A stretch of 41,016 nt of DNA from Hyphomicrobiales bacterium (lineage in GTDB: Bacteria; Pseudomonadota; Alphaproteobacteria; Rhizobiales; Xanthobacteraceae), in contig JAFKKM010000049.1 of assembly GCA_017305555.1 (NCBI GenBank), positions 1-41,016 on the forward strand, written 5' to 3'. The notes beneath the pieces are model-generated. The model worked only from the letters and a program-made list of their open reading frames with translations, did not search any database and had not been told where the DNA came from. Made by a program: the position numbers and the translations under genes. This document shows positions 18,127 through 25,649 of the stretch, one piece after another. The stretch's first letter is position 1, and every line of letters begins with the position of its first letter.

Positions 18127-18869
18127 GCGACACCTACGACATTTTTCAGAACGCGTTCGTCCTTGAATACCTCATCGGGATGGCCCTGCGCCATGACGGT
18201 TCCGGCATTCCAGACCAGCACGCGATCGGCGTAACGCGCCACCACGTCCATGTCGTGCTCGACGAATAGCGCGGTGATGTTGCGAGTCCGCAGCGCGCTC
18301 ATCAGGGCCTCCATCAGCGAGAACCGCTCCAGCGTGCTGACGCCGCTGGTCGGCTCGTCGAGCAGCAGCAAACGCGGCTTCAGTGCCAGCGCCACGGCGA
18401 TGTCGAGCAGCTTGCGATGCCCCTCGGGCAAGGTACGGCTGACACGGTTCTTGTCGTCGCGCAGCCCGACCAGATCGAGCAACGCGGTCGCCTCCTCGCG
18501 TCGGGCGGGTAACGCCAGCGGACGCAGCATGGTCCAAAGACCGTCCTTGGCCGCAAGCGCCAGCATCATGTTGTCGAGCACGCTCTGGTCGGAAAAGAGC
18601 TGCGGAATCTGAAAGGCCCGCGCGACGCCACGCCGCGTGATGACACGCGGCGACAGCCCGGTGATGGCGCGGCCGTCGAGATGAATGCTGCCCGACTTCG
18701 GCCGGACGTAACCCGTGCAGAGATTGAGCAAGGTGGTCTTGCCCGATCCGTTCGGCCCGATCACGGCAAGAAACTCGCCTTCATTGATATCGAGACTGAC
18801 GCCGTCGGCCGCCTTCACGCCGTTGAACTCGACGTGCAGATCCCTCACCTGTAAGATGGACGCGCTCAT
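18123..18869 (-). CDS. Liv-type ABC transporter ATP-binding protein, LivG-like (system 3)
   Basis: A 248-residue ABC ATPase. Walker A is GPNGSGKTT, the signature region is the degenerate TLPEGHRKLLDIAVAL, Walker B is LLLLDEPTSGVST and the H-loop is VEHDMD. The C-terminal QGHPDEVFKDERVLKNVVG is typical of LivG. It overlaps livM by four bases (ATGA). Confidence 0.9.
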   Translation of the reverse strand: MSASILQVRDLHVEFNGVKAADGVSLDINEGEFLAVIGPNGSGKTTLLNLCTGYVRPKSGSIHLDGRAITGLSPRVITRRGVARAFQIPQLFSDQSVLDNMMLALAAKDGLWTMLRPLALPARREEATALLDLVGLRDDKNRVSRTLPEGHRKLLDIAVALALKPRLLLLDEPTSGVSTLERFSLMEALMSALRTRNITALFVEHDMDVVARYADRVLVWNAGTVMAQGHPDEVFKDERVLKNVVGVA

Positions 18870-19789
18870 TTCGCCGGCACCTCGCTACGCGTGAGAAGGC
18901 CGTACAGCCCTTTCGGCAAGAACATGATGACGCCGATCAGTGCCGCACCGACAATCAGGTTCCACGCATCGGTGAAGGCTGCCGCTTCGGTGTGAAGCAG
19001 TTCGAGGAAAAAGGCCCCGATGAATGCGCCCGGCACGCCGCCGATGCCGCCGAGCACGGCGACAAGAACGAGATGACCCGACGCCGTCCAGAACGCGAAA
19101 TCCGGCACCACACGCCCGATGGCAAATCCCGCGATCGCGCCACCCATTCCCGCCAGCACCGCAGAGACGATATAGGCAACCAGCAACACCGCCCAGACCG
19201 GAACGCCGAGATATTCGAGACGTACTTCATTGGTGTGGACTGCCGACAGCGCATGACCGAGGGGGCTGTCGAGATAACGATGGACAGCGAGCCCGACCAG
19301 CAGCATCAACGCGACGCTGCCGTAAAACAGCACCGCCTTGAAGGTCGGTTCGCTCAGCACGACGCCGAACACGGTTGGAACGGGAATGGTCATGCCGTCG
19401 GTACCGCCGGTGAGGCCGTAGAGCTTGGCGAACAGCGCGTAGAACACCATCGACACCGCGAGATTGAGCATCGCGAAAAAGATGGCGCGGTAGCGAATGA
19501 GAAACGCGCCGACCACCGCACCCGCCAGTCCAGTGACGACGACCGAGAGTACGAGCAGCACGCCGAAATCGGAAATGCCGCCGCGCGCAAGAAAGGCGAC
19601 GCCATAGGCGCTCGCCGCAAAGGACATCGCGTGCCCGATCGAAATCATGCCGGCGCGGAGCAGCACCGCGACGCCGAGCGCGGCCAAGCCCTTGGCGATG
19701 GCCATGGTCAGCACGAATTGCAGCCACGGCGCCGCCATCGGAGCCGCGACAATGGCGAGGATTGCAACAATCAGAAGTATGGCCCGCAT
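18866..19789 (-). CDS. Liv-type ABC permease, LivM-like (system 3)
   Basis: A 307-residue permease. ALGVAVLLRAGMISIGHAMSFAASAYG is the LivM-type Gly-Met-Ile-Ser-Ile-Gly-His block, slightly diverged from the usual GQ(L/F)SLGH. The late GIGGVPGAFIGAFFLELLHTE and MFLPKGLYGLL segments also fit. The start overlaps the livH stop by one base (TGATG). Confidence 0.9.
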   Translation of the reverse strand: MRAILLIVAILAIVAAPMAAPWLQFVLTMAIAKGLAALGVAVLLRAGMISIGHAMSFAASAYGVAFLARGGISDFGVLLVLSVVVTGLAGAVVGAFLIRYRAIFFAMLNLAVSMVFYALFAKLYGLTGGTDGMTIPVPTVFGVVLSEPTFKAVLFYGSVALMLLVGLAVHRYLDSPLGHALSAVHTNEVRLEYLGVPVWAVLLVAYIVSAVLAGMGGAIAGFAIGRVVPDFAFWTASGHLVLVAVLGGIGGVPGAFIGAFFLELLHTEAAAFTDAWNLIVGAALIGVIMFLPKGLYGLLTRSEVPAK

Positions 19790-20685
19790 CAGATTCTCCG
19801 CGTCGTGATCGCGCCGAACAGGCCGTAGGGGCGCACCAGCAAAACGATCAGCATCGCCGCATAGGGCGCAACCGCATCGAGTGACGGCACAAAATAGATC
19901 GCCAGCACGCGCGCGAGAGCGACGATCAAGGCGGCCAGTGCCGCGCCCTCGATCTGCCCGAGGCCACCGATGGCGGCCACCGCGAAGGCCAGCACCATCG
20001 TATCCGCGCCAAGGCCCGGAGCGACACCGGAGGTCGGCACCGCCAGCGCGCCGCCCAGCGCCGCCAGGAACACGCCGAGCGAGAAGGCGATAATGAAAAT
20101 CTTGTTGGTGTCGACGCCGATGGACTGTGCCATCTCGCGATCCGCGACAACGGCGGTGACCAGCCGCCCGAGCCGGCTGTGCTTGATCAGAAGCCGCAGG
20201 CCGAACACGACAATGACCGCCATCGCGACCAGAAACATCTGGTAGTTGAGATAGACCACGCCGCCAATGCTGGTGCTGCCCATCAGGCGCATCGGCGTAT
20301 CTTCGTAAAAGGACTGCACACCGAAAACCATGCGTTGCAGGTCTTCAAGGATCAGAAACAGGCCGAAGGTGATCAGGATCTGGACCGCTTCCGACTTGCC
20401 GTAGGTCCAGCGGATCAGCGTGCTTTCGATCAACGGGCCGAGCACCACCGCCACCAGCGCGGCGCTGAACAATAGCGCAACGAACGACAGATATGGATTC
20501 AGATGCCGGCTGACGATGAAGGCGCAGATCGACGCGGCGACGTAGGCACCGATCGAATAGAAGCTGCCGTGCGCCACGTTCAGCACGCGAAGCACGTTGA
20601 AAACCAGCGTCAGTCCCACCGCCGCGAAGAATATCAAGGCCGCGCTGGACAGCGTATCCAGCATCAGCGGAATGATGGCATTCAT
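19789..20685 (-). CDS. Liv-type ABC permease, LivH-like (system 3)
   Basis: About 298 residues from the ATG at 20685 (MNAIIPLMLDTLSSAALIFF); an in-frame ATG eight codons earlier lies within the upstream hairpin region and is less likely. FAAVGLTLVFNVLRVLNVAHGSFYSIGAY and the terminal LLVRPYGLFGAI are LivH hallmarks. Eight hydrophobic helices are expected. It is separated from the binding-protein gene by an 83-bp gap containing a strong hairpin. Confidence 0.92.
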   Translation of the reverse strand: MNAIIPLMLDTLSSAALIFFAAVGLTLVFNVLRVLNVAHGSFYSIGAYVAASICAFIVSRHLNPYLSFVALLFSAALVAVVLGPLIESTLIRWTYGKSEAVQILITFGLFLILEDLQRMVFGVQSFYEDTPMRLMGSTSIGGVVYLNYQMFLVAMAVIVVFGLRLLIKHSRLGRLVTAVVADREMAQSIGVDTNKIFIIAFSLGVFLAALGGALAVPTSGVAPGLGADTMVLAFAVAAIGGLGQIEGAALAALIVALARVLAIYFVPSLDAVAPYAAMLIVLLVRPYGLFGAITTRRI

Positions 20686-20707
20686 CGTCCGTTCCCCTTG
20701 GCCCTGC

Positions 20708-20740
20708 AACGCCTCCCGCGGATGTTCCGCGAGAGGCGTT
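20708..20740 (-). other. Intercistronic hairpin between binding protein 3 and livH
   Basis: AACGCCTC (20708-20715) pairs with GAGGCGTT (20733-20740), and GCGGA (18-22 of the block, 20718-20722) pairs with TCCGC (20726-20730) around a TGT loop, with a 2x2 internal bulge. No T-run follows on the minus strand. Such hairpins after binding-protein genes usually protect the upstream transcript, so that the binding protein is made in excess over the membrane subunits. Confidence 0.6.
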
Positions 20741-20768
20741 CAGGCCTGTGGCTTTCAGCCTGTCGGGC

Positions 20769-22067
20769 TTACTTGTAGCTGCCGGGCTTCGGCAGCGATG
20801 CCGCGAACTCCGGCTTCAGCGTCGAGATCCAGGCGATCGGGTCCTGCCCTTCCTTCGGCATCAGCACATCGCCGTTGTAGCGGACCATGTCACCGATCAC
20901 CGGGAAGCTCTGCTTCGGTGACTTTACGGTAACGCCGACGATCTGATCGACAATGCCATCACCATCAGGACGGGTGTGCATCTTGCCGGTCAGCGTCGTC
21001 ACCGCGCTTCCCTTCATGGCGTCCGCCAGTTCCGTGCGGCTCGGCCACTTGCCGCCGTTCTTCTTCATCGCGCTCTCGTAAGCCGCCTTCACATAGAGAA
21101 TGGCGTTGGCCATCTTGATCGAGGGGAATACCGGATATTCGCCGAAGCGCGCCTTGTAGGCTTCCGCGAATTTCTTTGTCTCCGGATTGGCTTCGGCATC
21201 CGGCGACATCCACCAGCCGTCGCCCAACACACCGACGATCACGCCCTCAGGGAGCGGCACGCGCTGAAGCACGGTCTCGCCGAGGGCGAGGATCACCTGG
21301 CTTGAGGTGAACAAGCCGCGCGGCTGCGCCTGCCGCACGAAGTTCTCGAGATCGGCGCCCCACAAGTTGGAGAACACGACATCCGGCCGCGCCGAGGTCA
21401 GGCGCGAAATCTCGGTCTGGTAATTCGGCGAGCCGAGCTTCGGAAACAGTTCAGCGACCACCTGAATATCCGGCTTCAATGCGTGCAGCGCCGCCTTGAA
21501 GATCTTCGCCGCGTCATGACCGAACGCGTAGTCCGGGTTGATGATCGCGACCGTCTTCACGTCCGGCTTCTTCGCCAGCAGATAGACGGCATAGGCAACG
21601 AATTCGGGAACGGTATTGCCGTTGGGGCGGAACACGTACTTGTTCTTGCCGTCCTGCAAAAGCTGATGAGTATCGCAGTTCCAACCGACGGTCGGCACCT
21701 GGAGTTGTTCGGCGATCGGCGCGAGCGCCAGACAGTTCGCGCTCGACAACGCAGCCAGCATCACCTGGTTCGTCGGCTCGGCAGCAAGACGACGATACTC
21801 GGTGATGACGCCCTGGGCACCCTGCGCCTCGTCCACATAGGTCGGCGTGATCTTAACGCCGCCGATGCCGCCGGCCGCATTGATCTGATCGATCATCAGG
21901 TCGGCCGCATTCTTGCCCGGCATTCCGTAAGCCGCCGCCGGGCCTGACGTGAAGGTGAAGATGCCGAGACCGAGCGACGCCGGCTTCTCCTGCGCCGAAG
22001 CAGGCATCGCGACACCGAGGCAGCTCGCCAGCGCGAACGCGGTAAGAACCGTTTTGAACTTCATCAT
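20769..22067 (-). CDS. Periplasmic substrate-binding protein of Liv-type importer 3
   Basis: A 432-residue type I periplasmic binding protein. The signal peptide (MMKFKTVLTAFALASCLGVA) probably cleaves after ASA near residue 25. The mature region FTSGPAAAYGMPGKNAADLMIDQINAAGGIGG and the later INPDYAFGHDAAKIFKAAL fit the HAAT family. Two adjacent ATGs occur at the start, with AGAGGGG just upstream. It lies between the cupin gene and livH in the same direction. The gene neighbours suggest an aromatic or phenolic ligand, which is inference only. Confidence 0.92.
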   Translation of the reverse strand: MMKFKTVLTAFALASCLGVAMPASAQEKPASLGLGIFTFTSGPAAAYGMPGKNAADLMIDQINAAGGIGGVKITPTYVDEAQGAQGVITEYRRLAAEPTNQVMLAALSSANCLALAPIAEQLQVPTVGWNCDTHQLLQDGKNKYVFRPNGNTVPEFVAYAVYLLAKKPDVKTVAIINPDYAFGHDAAKIFKAALHALKPDIQVVAELFPKLGSPNYQTEISRLTSARPDVVFSNLWGADLENFVRQAQPRGLFTSSQVILALGETVLQRVPLPEGVIVGVLGDGWWMSPDAEANPETKKFAEAYKARFGEYPVFPSIKMANAILYVKAAYESAMKKNGGKWPSRTELADAMKGSAVTTLTGKMHTRPDGDGIVDQIVGVTVKSPKQSFPVIGDMVRYNGDVLMPKEGQDPIAWISTLKPEFAASLPKPGSYK

Positions 22068-22130
22068 ATTTCCCCTCTCGAAATCATTTCGATTGTTATT
22101 TGGAAGGTCGCTCCGATATCGATCCGGCGC

Positions 22131-22511
22131 TTAGACCGGATCGAAGTAGTGGATTTCCATGAGCAGGCAGCCGTCGACCGATTTGAACGGGCCATGCGGC
22201 GCGTGCGGCGGGCGGCAGGCGTAGGTGTTCGGCGGGAAACTCTTGCCGCCCTCGCCGTTGGCGTCGTTGCCGACGATCAGGTCGCCGGAGACGAGATACA
22301 CTTCCTCCCAATATTCATGGGAGAACGGCGCGGTGGTGTAGACGCCCGGCGCGAAGCGCAACAGCCGCGTGCGGGTGCCGCGACGGTTGTCCTCGTCCAG
22401 CGCGCCGGACAGTATCTTCTGCTGGATGCCGGCCGGATAGCCCGCAGGGGTTTCCCAGCCGCTGTTCATGTCGAGCGTATAGAACTCGTCGTGCTTCTTG
22501 TTCACAGCCAT
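22131..22511 (-). CDS. Small cupin-domain protein
   Basis: A 126-residue single-domain cupin. The core segment TTAPFSHEYWEEVYLVSGDLIV has a His and Glu pair resembling the cupin-1 metal motif, and RPPHAPHGPFKSVDGCLLMEIHYFD supplies the second-motif histidines. There is no signal peptide. Small cupins of this kind include dioxygenases, isomerases and sensors. It lies 24 bp after hpaB and 63 bp before the binding-protein gene, so it is probably co-transcribed with the monooxygenase. It may process the hydroxylated product, but that is inference. Confidence 0.8.
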   Translation of the reverse strand: MAVNKKHDEFYTLDMNSGWETPAGYPAGIQQKILSGALDEDNRRGTRTRLLRFAPGVYTTAPFSHEYWEEVYLVSGDLIVGNDANGEGGKSFPPNTYACRPPHAPHGPFKSVDGCLLMEIHYFDPV

Positions 22512-22535
22512 CGGTTTGCTCCTTGAATTTGAAAA

Positions 22536-24011
22536 TCAGGCGGCCTTGCCCGCCGCAGCGGAGACGCCGTCGAGGTCGTAGGAATCGAGCATCCGTTGCA
22601 CCAGCGCATCGGACGCGGCCCAGTCGTAAGTGCGGTAGGAATGGCCCTTGGTCACGAAGGTCGCACCCGCATAGAACATCTCGTATTGCTGGTGCCGCGA
22701 GCCGAACTCGGAGCCGACCGCATCCCAGGCCAGCTTGTAGAACTTCACGCGATCATGGGAGTTCGCCTTCGGCGACTGCTGGGTCTTGCCGATCAGCGCC
22801 GCGATTTCCGGATTGCCGAAATCGGCAATCGAGGACGGCAGCATGATCATGCCGCCGCCGGCGAGTTCCCGCAGCGTCGAGAGCACGTGGCCATAAAGCT
22901 GCTGCGTCAGCACCTGCGCGGCGTACAGCGTATGCCGATGCGGGACGAAGTACGGGCCGACTTGCGAGCCCTTGGCTTCCATCGCCGCGACCAGCGCATC
23001 CACCATGCCGGTTTCCGCCGCAAGCTGCCCCAGCATCTCGCGCACCTGCGGAAACTGGGTAACGCCGTTCATCTCGGCGGTGCGATGCGCAAGCCCGGTC
23101 AGGAACTTCAGCTTGACGCTGAGGCGCACCATCGCCTGATAGTTCTGGTAGACGTGGCACGGCGTGGCGTGGAACTGCTTCTGGCACATCTCCACGCTGC
23201 CTTCGATGAAAACGCGATCCCACGGCACCTTCACGTCATCGAAGTAAAGTACCGAGTCGTTCTCGTCGAAGCGGCTCGACAGCGGATTGTCGAACACCGA
23301 CACCGCCGCATCCTCGTAGGACTTGCGCGACAGCATCTTGAGGCCCTTGGTGTTCATCGGGATCGCGAAGGACATCGCGTAACGTTCTTCACCCGGACGC
23401 ATCGGCTGAATGGTGGTGACGAACACCTCGTCAGCGACGACGCCGCCGGTCGCCAGCATCTTCGCGCCGCGTATCGTGATCCCTTCCGCATCCTGATCGA
23501 CGACGCCGGCGGTCAGGAACGGATCGGCCTGCTCGGCCGCGCCCTTGGAGCGGTCCGCCTGCGGATTGATGATGACGTAAGTGAGATAGAGATCGTTGTC
23601 GCGCGCATAACGATAGTAAGAGGCCAGTGCGTCGGCCCGCTTCGGATCGTAGGCCTTGAAGACGTCGAGGCCCATATACATACCGGCGATGCAGGAGGCG
23701 ACGTGATCCGGCGCGCGGCCCATGAAACCTGCATGGAGCGAGGCCCAGGCCTCCAGCGCCTTGCGACGCTCAACCAGTTCGGCATAGGACGCCGGCAACT
23801 GCCAGATGCGATTGGCGCGGCCGCCGCCTTCGTATTCGAAGGTCATCAGATCGCGATTGTCCGGCGCGCTGGCGAAATCGAACAGCGACGACATCGACGT
23901 CGCCACGTTGCGAAACGCGTGATGCTTGGTGACATCATGCACCACTTCGCCGTTGATGTAGATCGAACGGCCATCGTTGAGGCTCGATAGGTATTGCTTG
24001 GCAGAGCGCAT
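22536..24011 (-). CDS. 4-hydroxyphenylacetate 3-monooxygenase-type oxygenase (HpaB/PvcC family)
   Basis: A 491-residue FADH2-dependent oxygenase, counted from the ATG at 24011 (MRSAKQYLSSLNDGR), which has GGAGAA upstream; the open frame begins 22 codons earlier. SAKQYLSSLNDGRSIYINGE at the N-terminus, the central AKMLATGGVVADEVFV, FDDVKVPWDRVFIEGS and the late SSIADFGNPE are typical of the HpaB acyl-CoA-dehydrogenase-like fold. The class hydroxylates phenolic rings ortho to an OH using reduced flavin from a partner reductase, which is encoded next door. I have not assigned hpaB as the gene symbol because the substrate could be another phenol or a heterocycle. Confidence 0.88.
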   Translation of the reverse strand: MRSAKQYLSSLNDGRSIYINGEVVHDVTKHHAFRNVATSMSSLFDFASAPDNRDLMTFEYEGGGRANRIWQLPASYAELVERRKALEAWASLHAGFMGRAPDHVASCIAGMYMGLDVFKAYDPKRADALASYYRYARDNDLYLTYVIINPQADRSKGAAEQADPFLTAGVVDQDAEGITIRGAKMLATGGVVADEVFVTTIQPMRPGEERYAMSFAIPMNTKGLKMLSRKSYEDAAVSVFDNPLSSRFDENDSVLYFDDVKVPWDRVFIEGSVEMCQKQFHATPCHVYQNYQAMVRLSVKLKFLTGLAHRTAEMNGVTQFPQVREMLGQLAAETGMVDALVAAMEAKGSQVGPYFVPHRHTLYAAQVLTQQLYGHVLSTLRELAGGGMIMLPSSIADFGNPEIAALIGKTQQSPKANSHDRVKFYKLAWDAVGSEFGSRHQQYEMFYAGATFVTKGHSYRTYDWAASDALVQRMLDSYDLDGVSAAAGKAA

Positions 24012-24052
24012 CGGATGTTCTCCAGCGTGAAAGTTGAATGTCCAGAATTCGG

Positions 24053-24571
24053 TCAGTAATGGATCGGAAGCGGCCACTCGGGCTCGCGCTCGGTCTCATC
24101 GACCAGATCGCGATAGCGGCCCCGGAAGAAGATCAGCGGCATCGGCGTATTGGGGTGGGAAGCGTGACGAATGACCCGCACCACGAAGATCACATGGTCG
24201 CCGCCGTCGTAGTTGGCGTAAGGCTCGCACTCGAAATGCGCGAGCGCTCCTGAGATCAGCGGCGCCTCGGCGTGCCCCACCGTGGTCTTCACCCGATCCC
24301 ACTTGTTCGACAGCGCACGAGCGAATTTGTTGGAGATGCCTTCCTGCTCGCGCGCCAGCACGTTGATGGCAAAGCCCTTGGCCTCAAGCATTGCTCCCAG
24401 GCTGAGCGCCTTTCGATCGACGCTGAACAAAACGAGCGGGGGATCGACGGAAACGGAATTGAACGAACTCATCGTCATGCCGACAAGATCGTCGCCTCTG
24501 CCACGCGCGGTCACCACTGCGACGCCGGTCGCGAATTCTCCGAGTGTGCGCCTGAATTCGCGATCCTGCAT
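24053..24571 (-). CDS. Flavin reductase of the HpaC type (monooxygenase partner)
   Basis: A 172-residue flavin-reductase-like protein of normal size. FRRTLGEFATGVAVVTARG at the N-terminus, GMTMSSFNSVSVDPPLVLFSVDR and the FAINVLAREQEGISNKFA centre are family hallmarks. It uses NAD(P)H to reduce free FMN or FAD, which diffuses to the oxygenase. It is the first gene of the minus-strand operon, 41 bp ahead of the oxygenase gene and divergent from the MarR-type regulator. Confidence 0.88.
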   Translation of the reverse strand: MQDREFRRTLGEFATGVAVVTARGRGDDLVGMTMSSFNSVSVDPPLVLFSVDRKALSLGAMLEAKGFAINVLAREQEGISNKFARALSNKWDRVKTTVGHAEAPLISGALAHFECEPYANYDGGDHVIFVVRVIRHASHPNTPMPLIFFRGRYRDLVDETEREPEWPLPIHY

Positions 24572-24740
24572 ACCGCGTACCTGCCGTTGACGTTTCCGAC
24601 GGTTTCTTTATCTTTCTAGAATAGCTTTGTTGTAAAGCTAATTTGCGAAATGTCAACGACGGTTTGAGGAAATTATGTTTCGCAAACGCGCGCACGATTC
24701 ATGATAGATTGCGAAATCCGAGGAAAATGAGGGACTTACG
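24572..24740. promoter_or_regulatory. Divergent hpaC/marR control region with inverted repeats
   Basis: This 169-bp region separates two divergent genes. A 7-bp inverted repeat TAGCTTT-GTTGT-AAAGCTA spans 24622-24640, a shape and size typical of a MarR-family operator. TTTGCGAAA at 24642-24650, its complement TTTCGCAAA at 24678-24686, and ATTGCGAAAT at 24708-24717 form a second, three-copy set. The regulator encoded next to it is the natural candidate to bind at least one set. The region is also notably A/T-rich compared with its neighbours. Confidence 0.6.
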
Positions 24741-25331
24741 GTGCAATCCCCGTTGCTGACGACATCACGCCCCGAACTCCTGGACGACAGCGGCGATCAA
24801 ACGTTCCGGGAGCTTCTCTATGCTTACTTTGCGTTCGGGCGCAGTCTCGACGCCGCGCGGGCCAAATTCGCGGGTTATGCCGACCTGTCGACGACGCAAT
24901 ATCTGATCCTGATCGCCGTTATGCATTCGCGGCAGGATGAACCATTGGGAATCAATCAGCTCGCCGAGCGCCTGTATCTCAGCGGCGCTTTCGTTACCAT
25001 CGAGGTGAACAAGCTGGTGTCCGATGGACTGATCGAAAAAACCACGCACGCCGGCGATCGCCGTCGTGTGCAACTCGCGGTGACGCCGGCGGGCATCGAA
25101 CGACTGACGCGACTCGCCGCATTCCAGCGCCCGGTCAACGACGCACTGTTCAGAACTCTTTCGCGCGACGAGTTCAAGCAGTTGCTGCAACTCCTCAACC
25201 GCCTCGCCGCCGACGGCGATCAGGCGATCAAACTCGCCTCGCATATCGAGCGAACACTGGACTTCAGCGACAACGGACCGACCTCCACCACGACACGCGG
25301 CCGCAAGCGCAGCGCTGGACGATCCCGCTAA
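24741..25331 (+). CDS. MarR-family transcriptional regulator
   Basis: A 196-residue protein beginning at GTG 24741 (a GAGGGA lies about 8 bp upstream). The winged-helix region reads LGINQLAERLYLSGAFVTIEVNKLVSDGLIEKTTHAGDRRRVQLAVTPAG, with the wing 'DRRRVQLAVTPAG' diagnostic of MarR proteins. Helices on both sides would form the dimer interface. The C-terminal tail is basic (RGRKRSAGRSR). It faces the hpaC operon and probably represses it until a phenolic ligand binds. It may also control importer 2 through the TTGCGAAA motif, which is inferred only from the shared octamer. Confidence 0.88.
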   Translation: MQSPLLTTSRPELLDDSGDQTFRELLYAYFAFGRSLDAARAKFAGYADLSTTQYLILIAVMHSRQDEPLGINQLAERLYLSGAFVTIEVNKLVSDGLIEKTTHAGDRRRVQLAVTPAGIERLTRLAAFQRPVNDALFRTLSRDEFKQLLQLLNRLAADGDQAIKLASHIERTLDFSDNGPTSTTTRGRKRSAGRSR

Positions 25332-25649
25332 GGCACCCTGGCCCGCAGCATCCGACGGCGACATAGTCGGTCCTGATTTGAACGTCTCGCGGTTCGAAAC
25401 GTATCGCCGCAACGTGCATGTCAGTGCGCTATCGGCCACGGAACACGTGGTCCTCTCACGCGCTAATCGGAAATTGCGTTCATATTGACAGTATCGGCAT
25501 TTAGAACACGATAAAACATCAGCGTGTTTGATCCGCCTGCTCAAAATGAGCACGGCACCGACCAACTCGCGGATCGAACTGCTCGTGACGCAAGACCAAA
25601 TCAAGAACTGTCACGACAAAATAAGCTGATAATAAGGGGAGGAGACCTG
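25332..25649 (+). promoter_or_regulatory. 318-bp gap upstream of the OFA-family MFS gene
   Basis: No convincing gene was found here. TTGACA occurs at 25485-25490 and could be a -35 box, followed 17-18 bp later by a weak ACGATA/CGATAA element. An open frame entering from 25524 joins the MFS gene in phase, but it lacks any family sequence before the ATG at 25650 and is taken as untranslated leader. Confidence 0.35.

Noticed and set aside
22596-23990. 464-codon plus-strand frame opposite the HpaB-type oxygenase
   Set aside because: It is the shadow of a well-supported minus-strand gene; no motif was seen in it.
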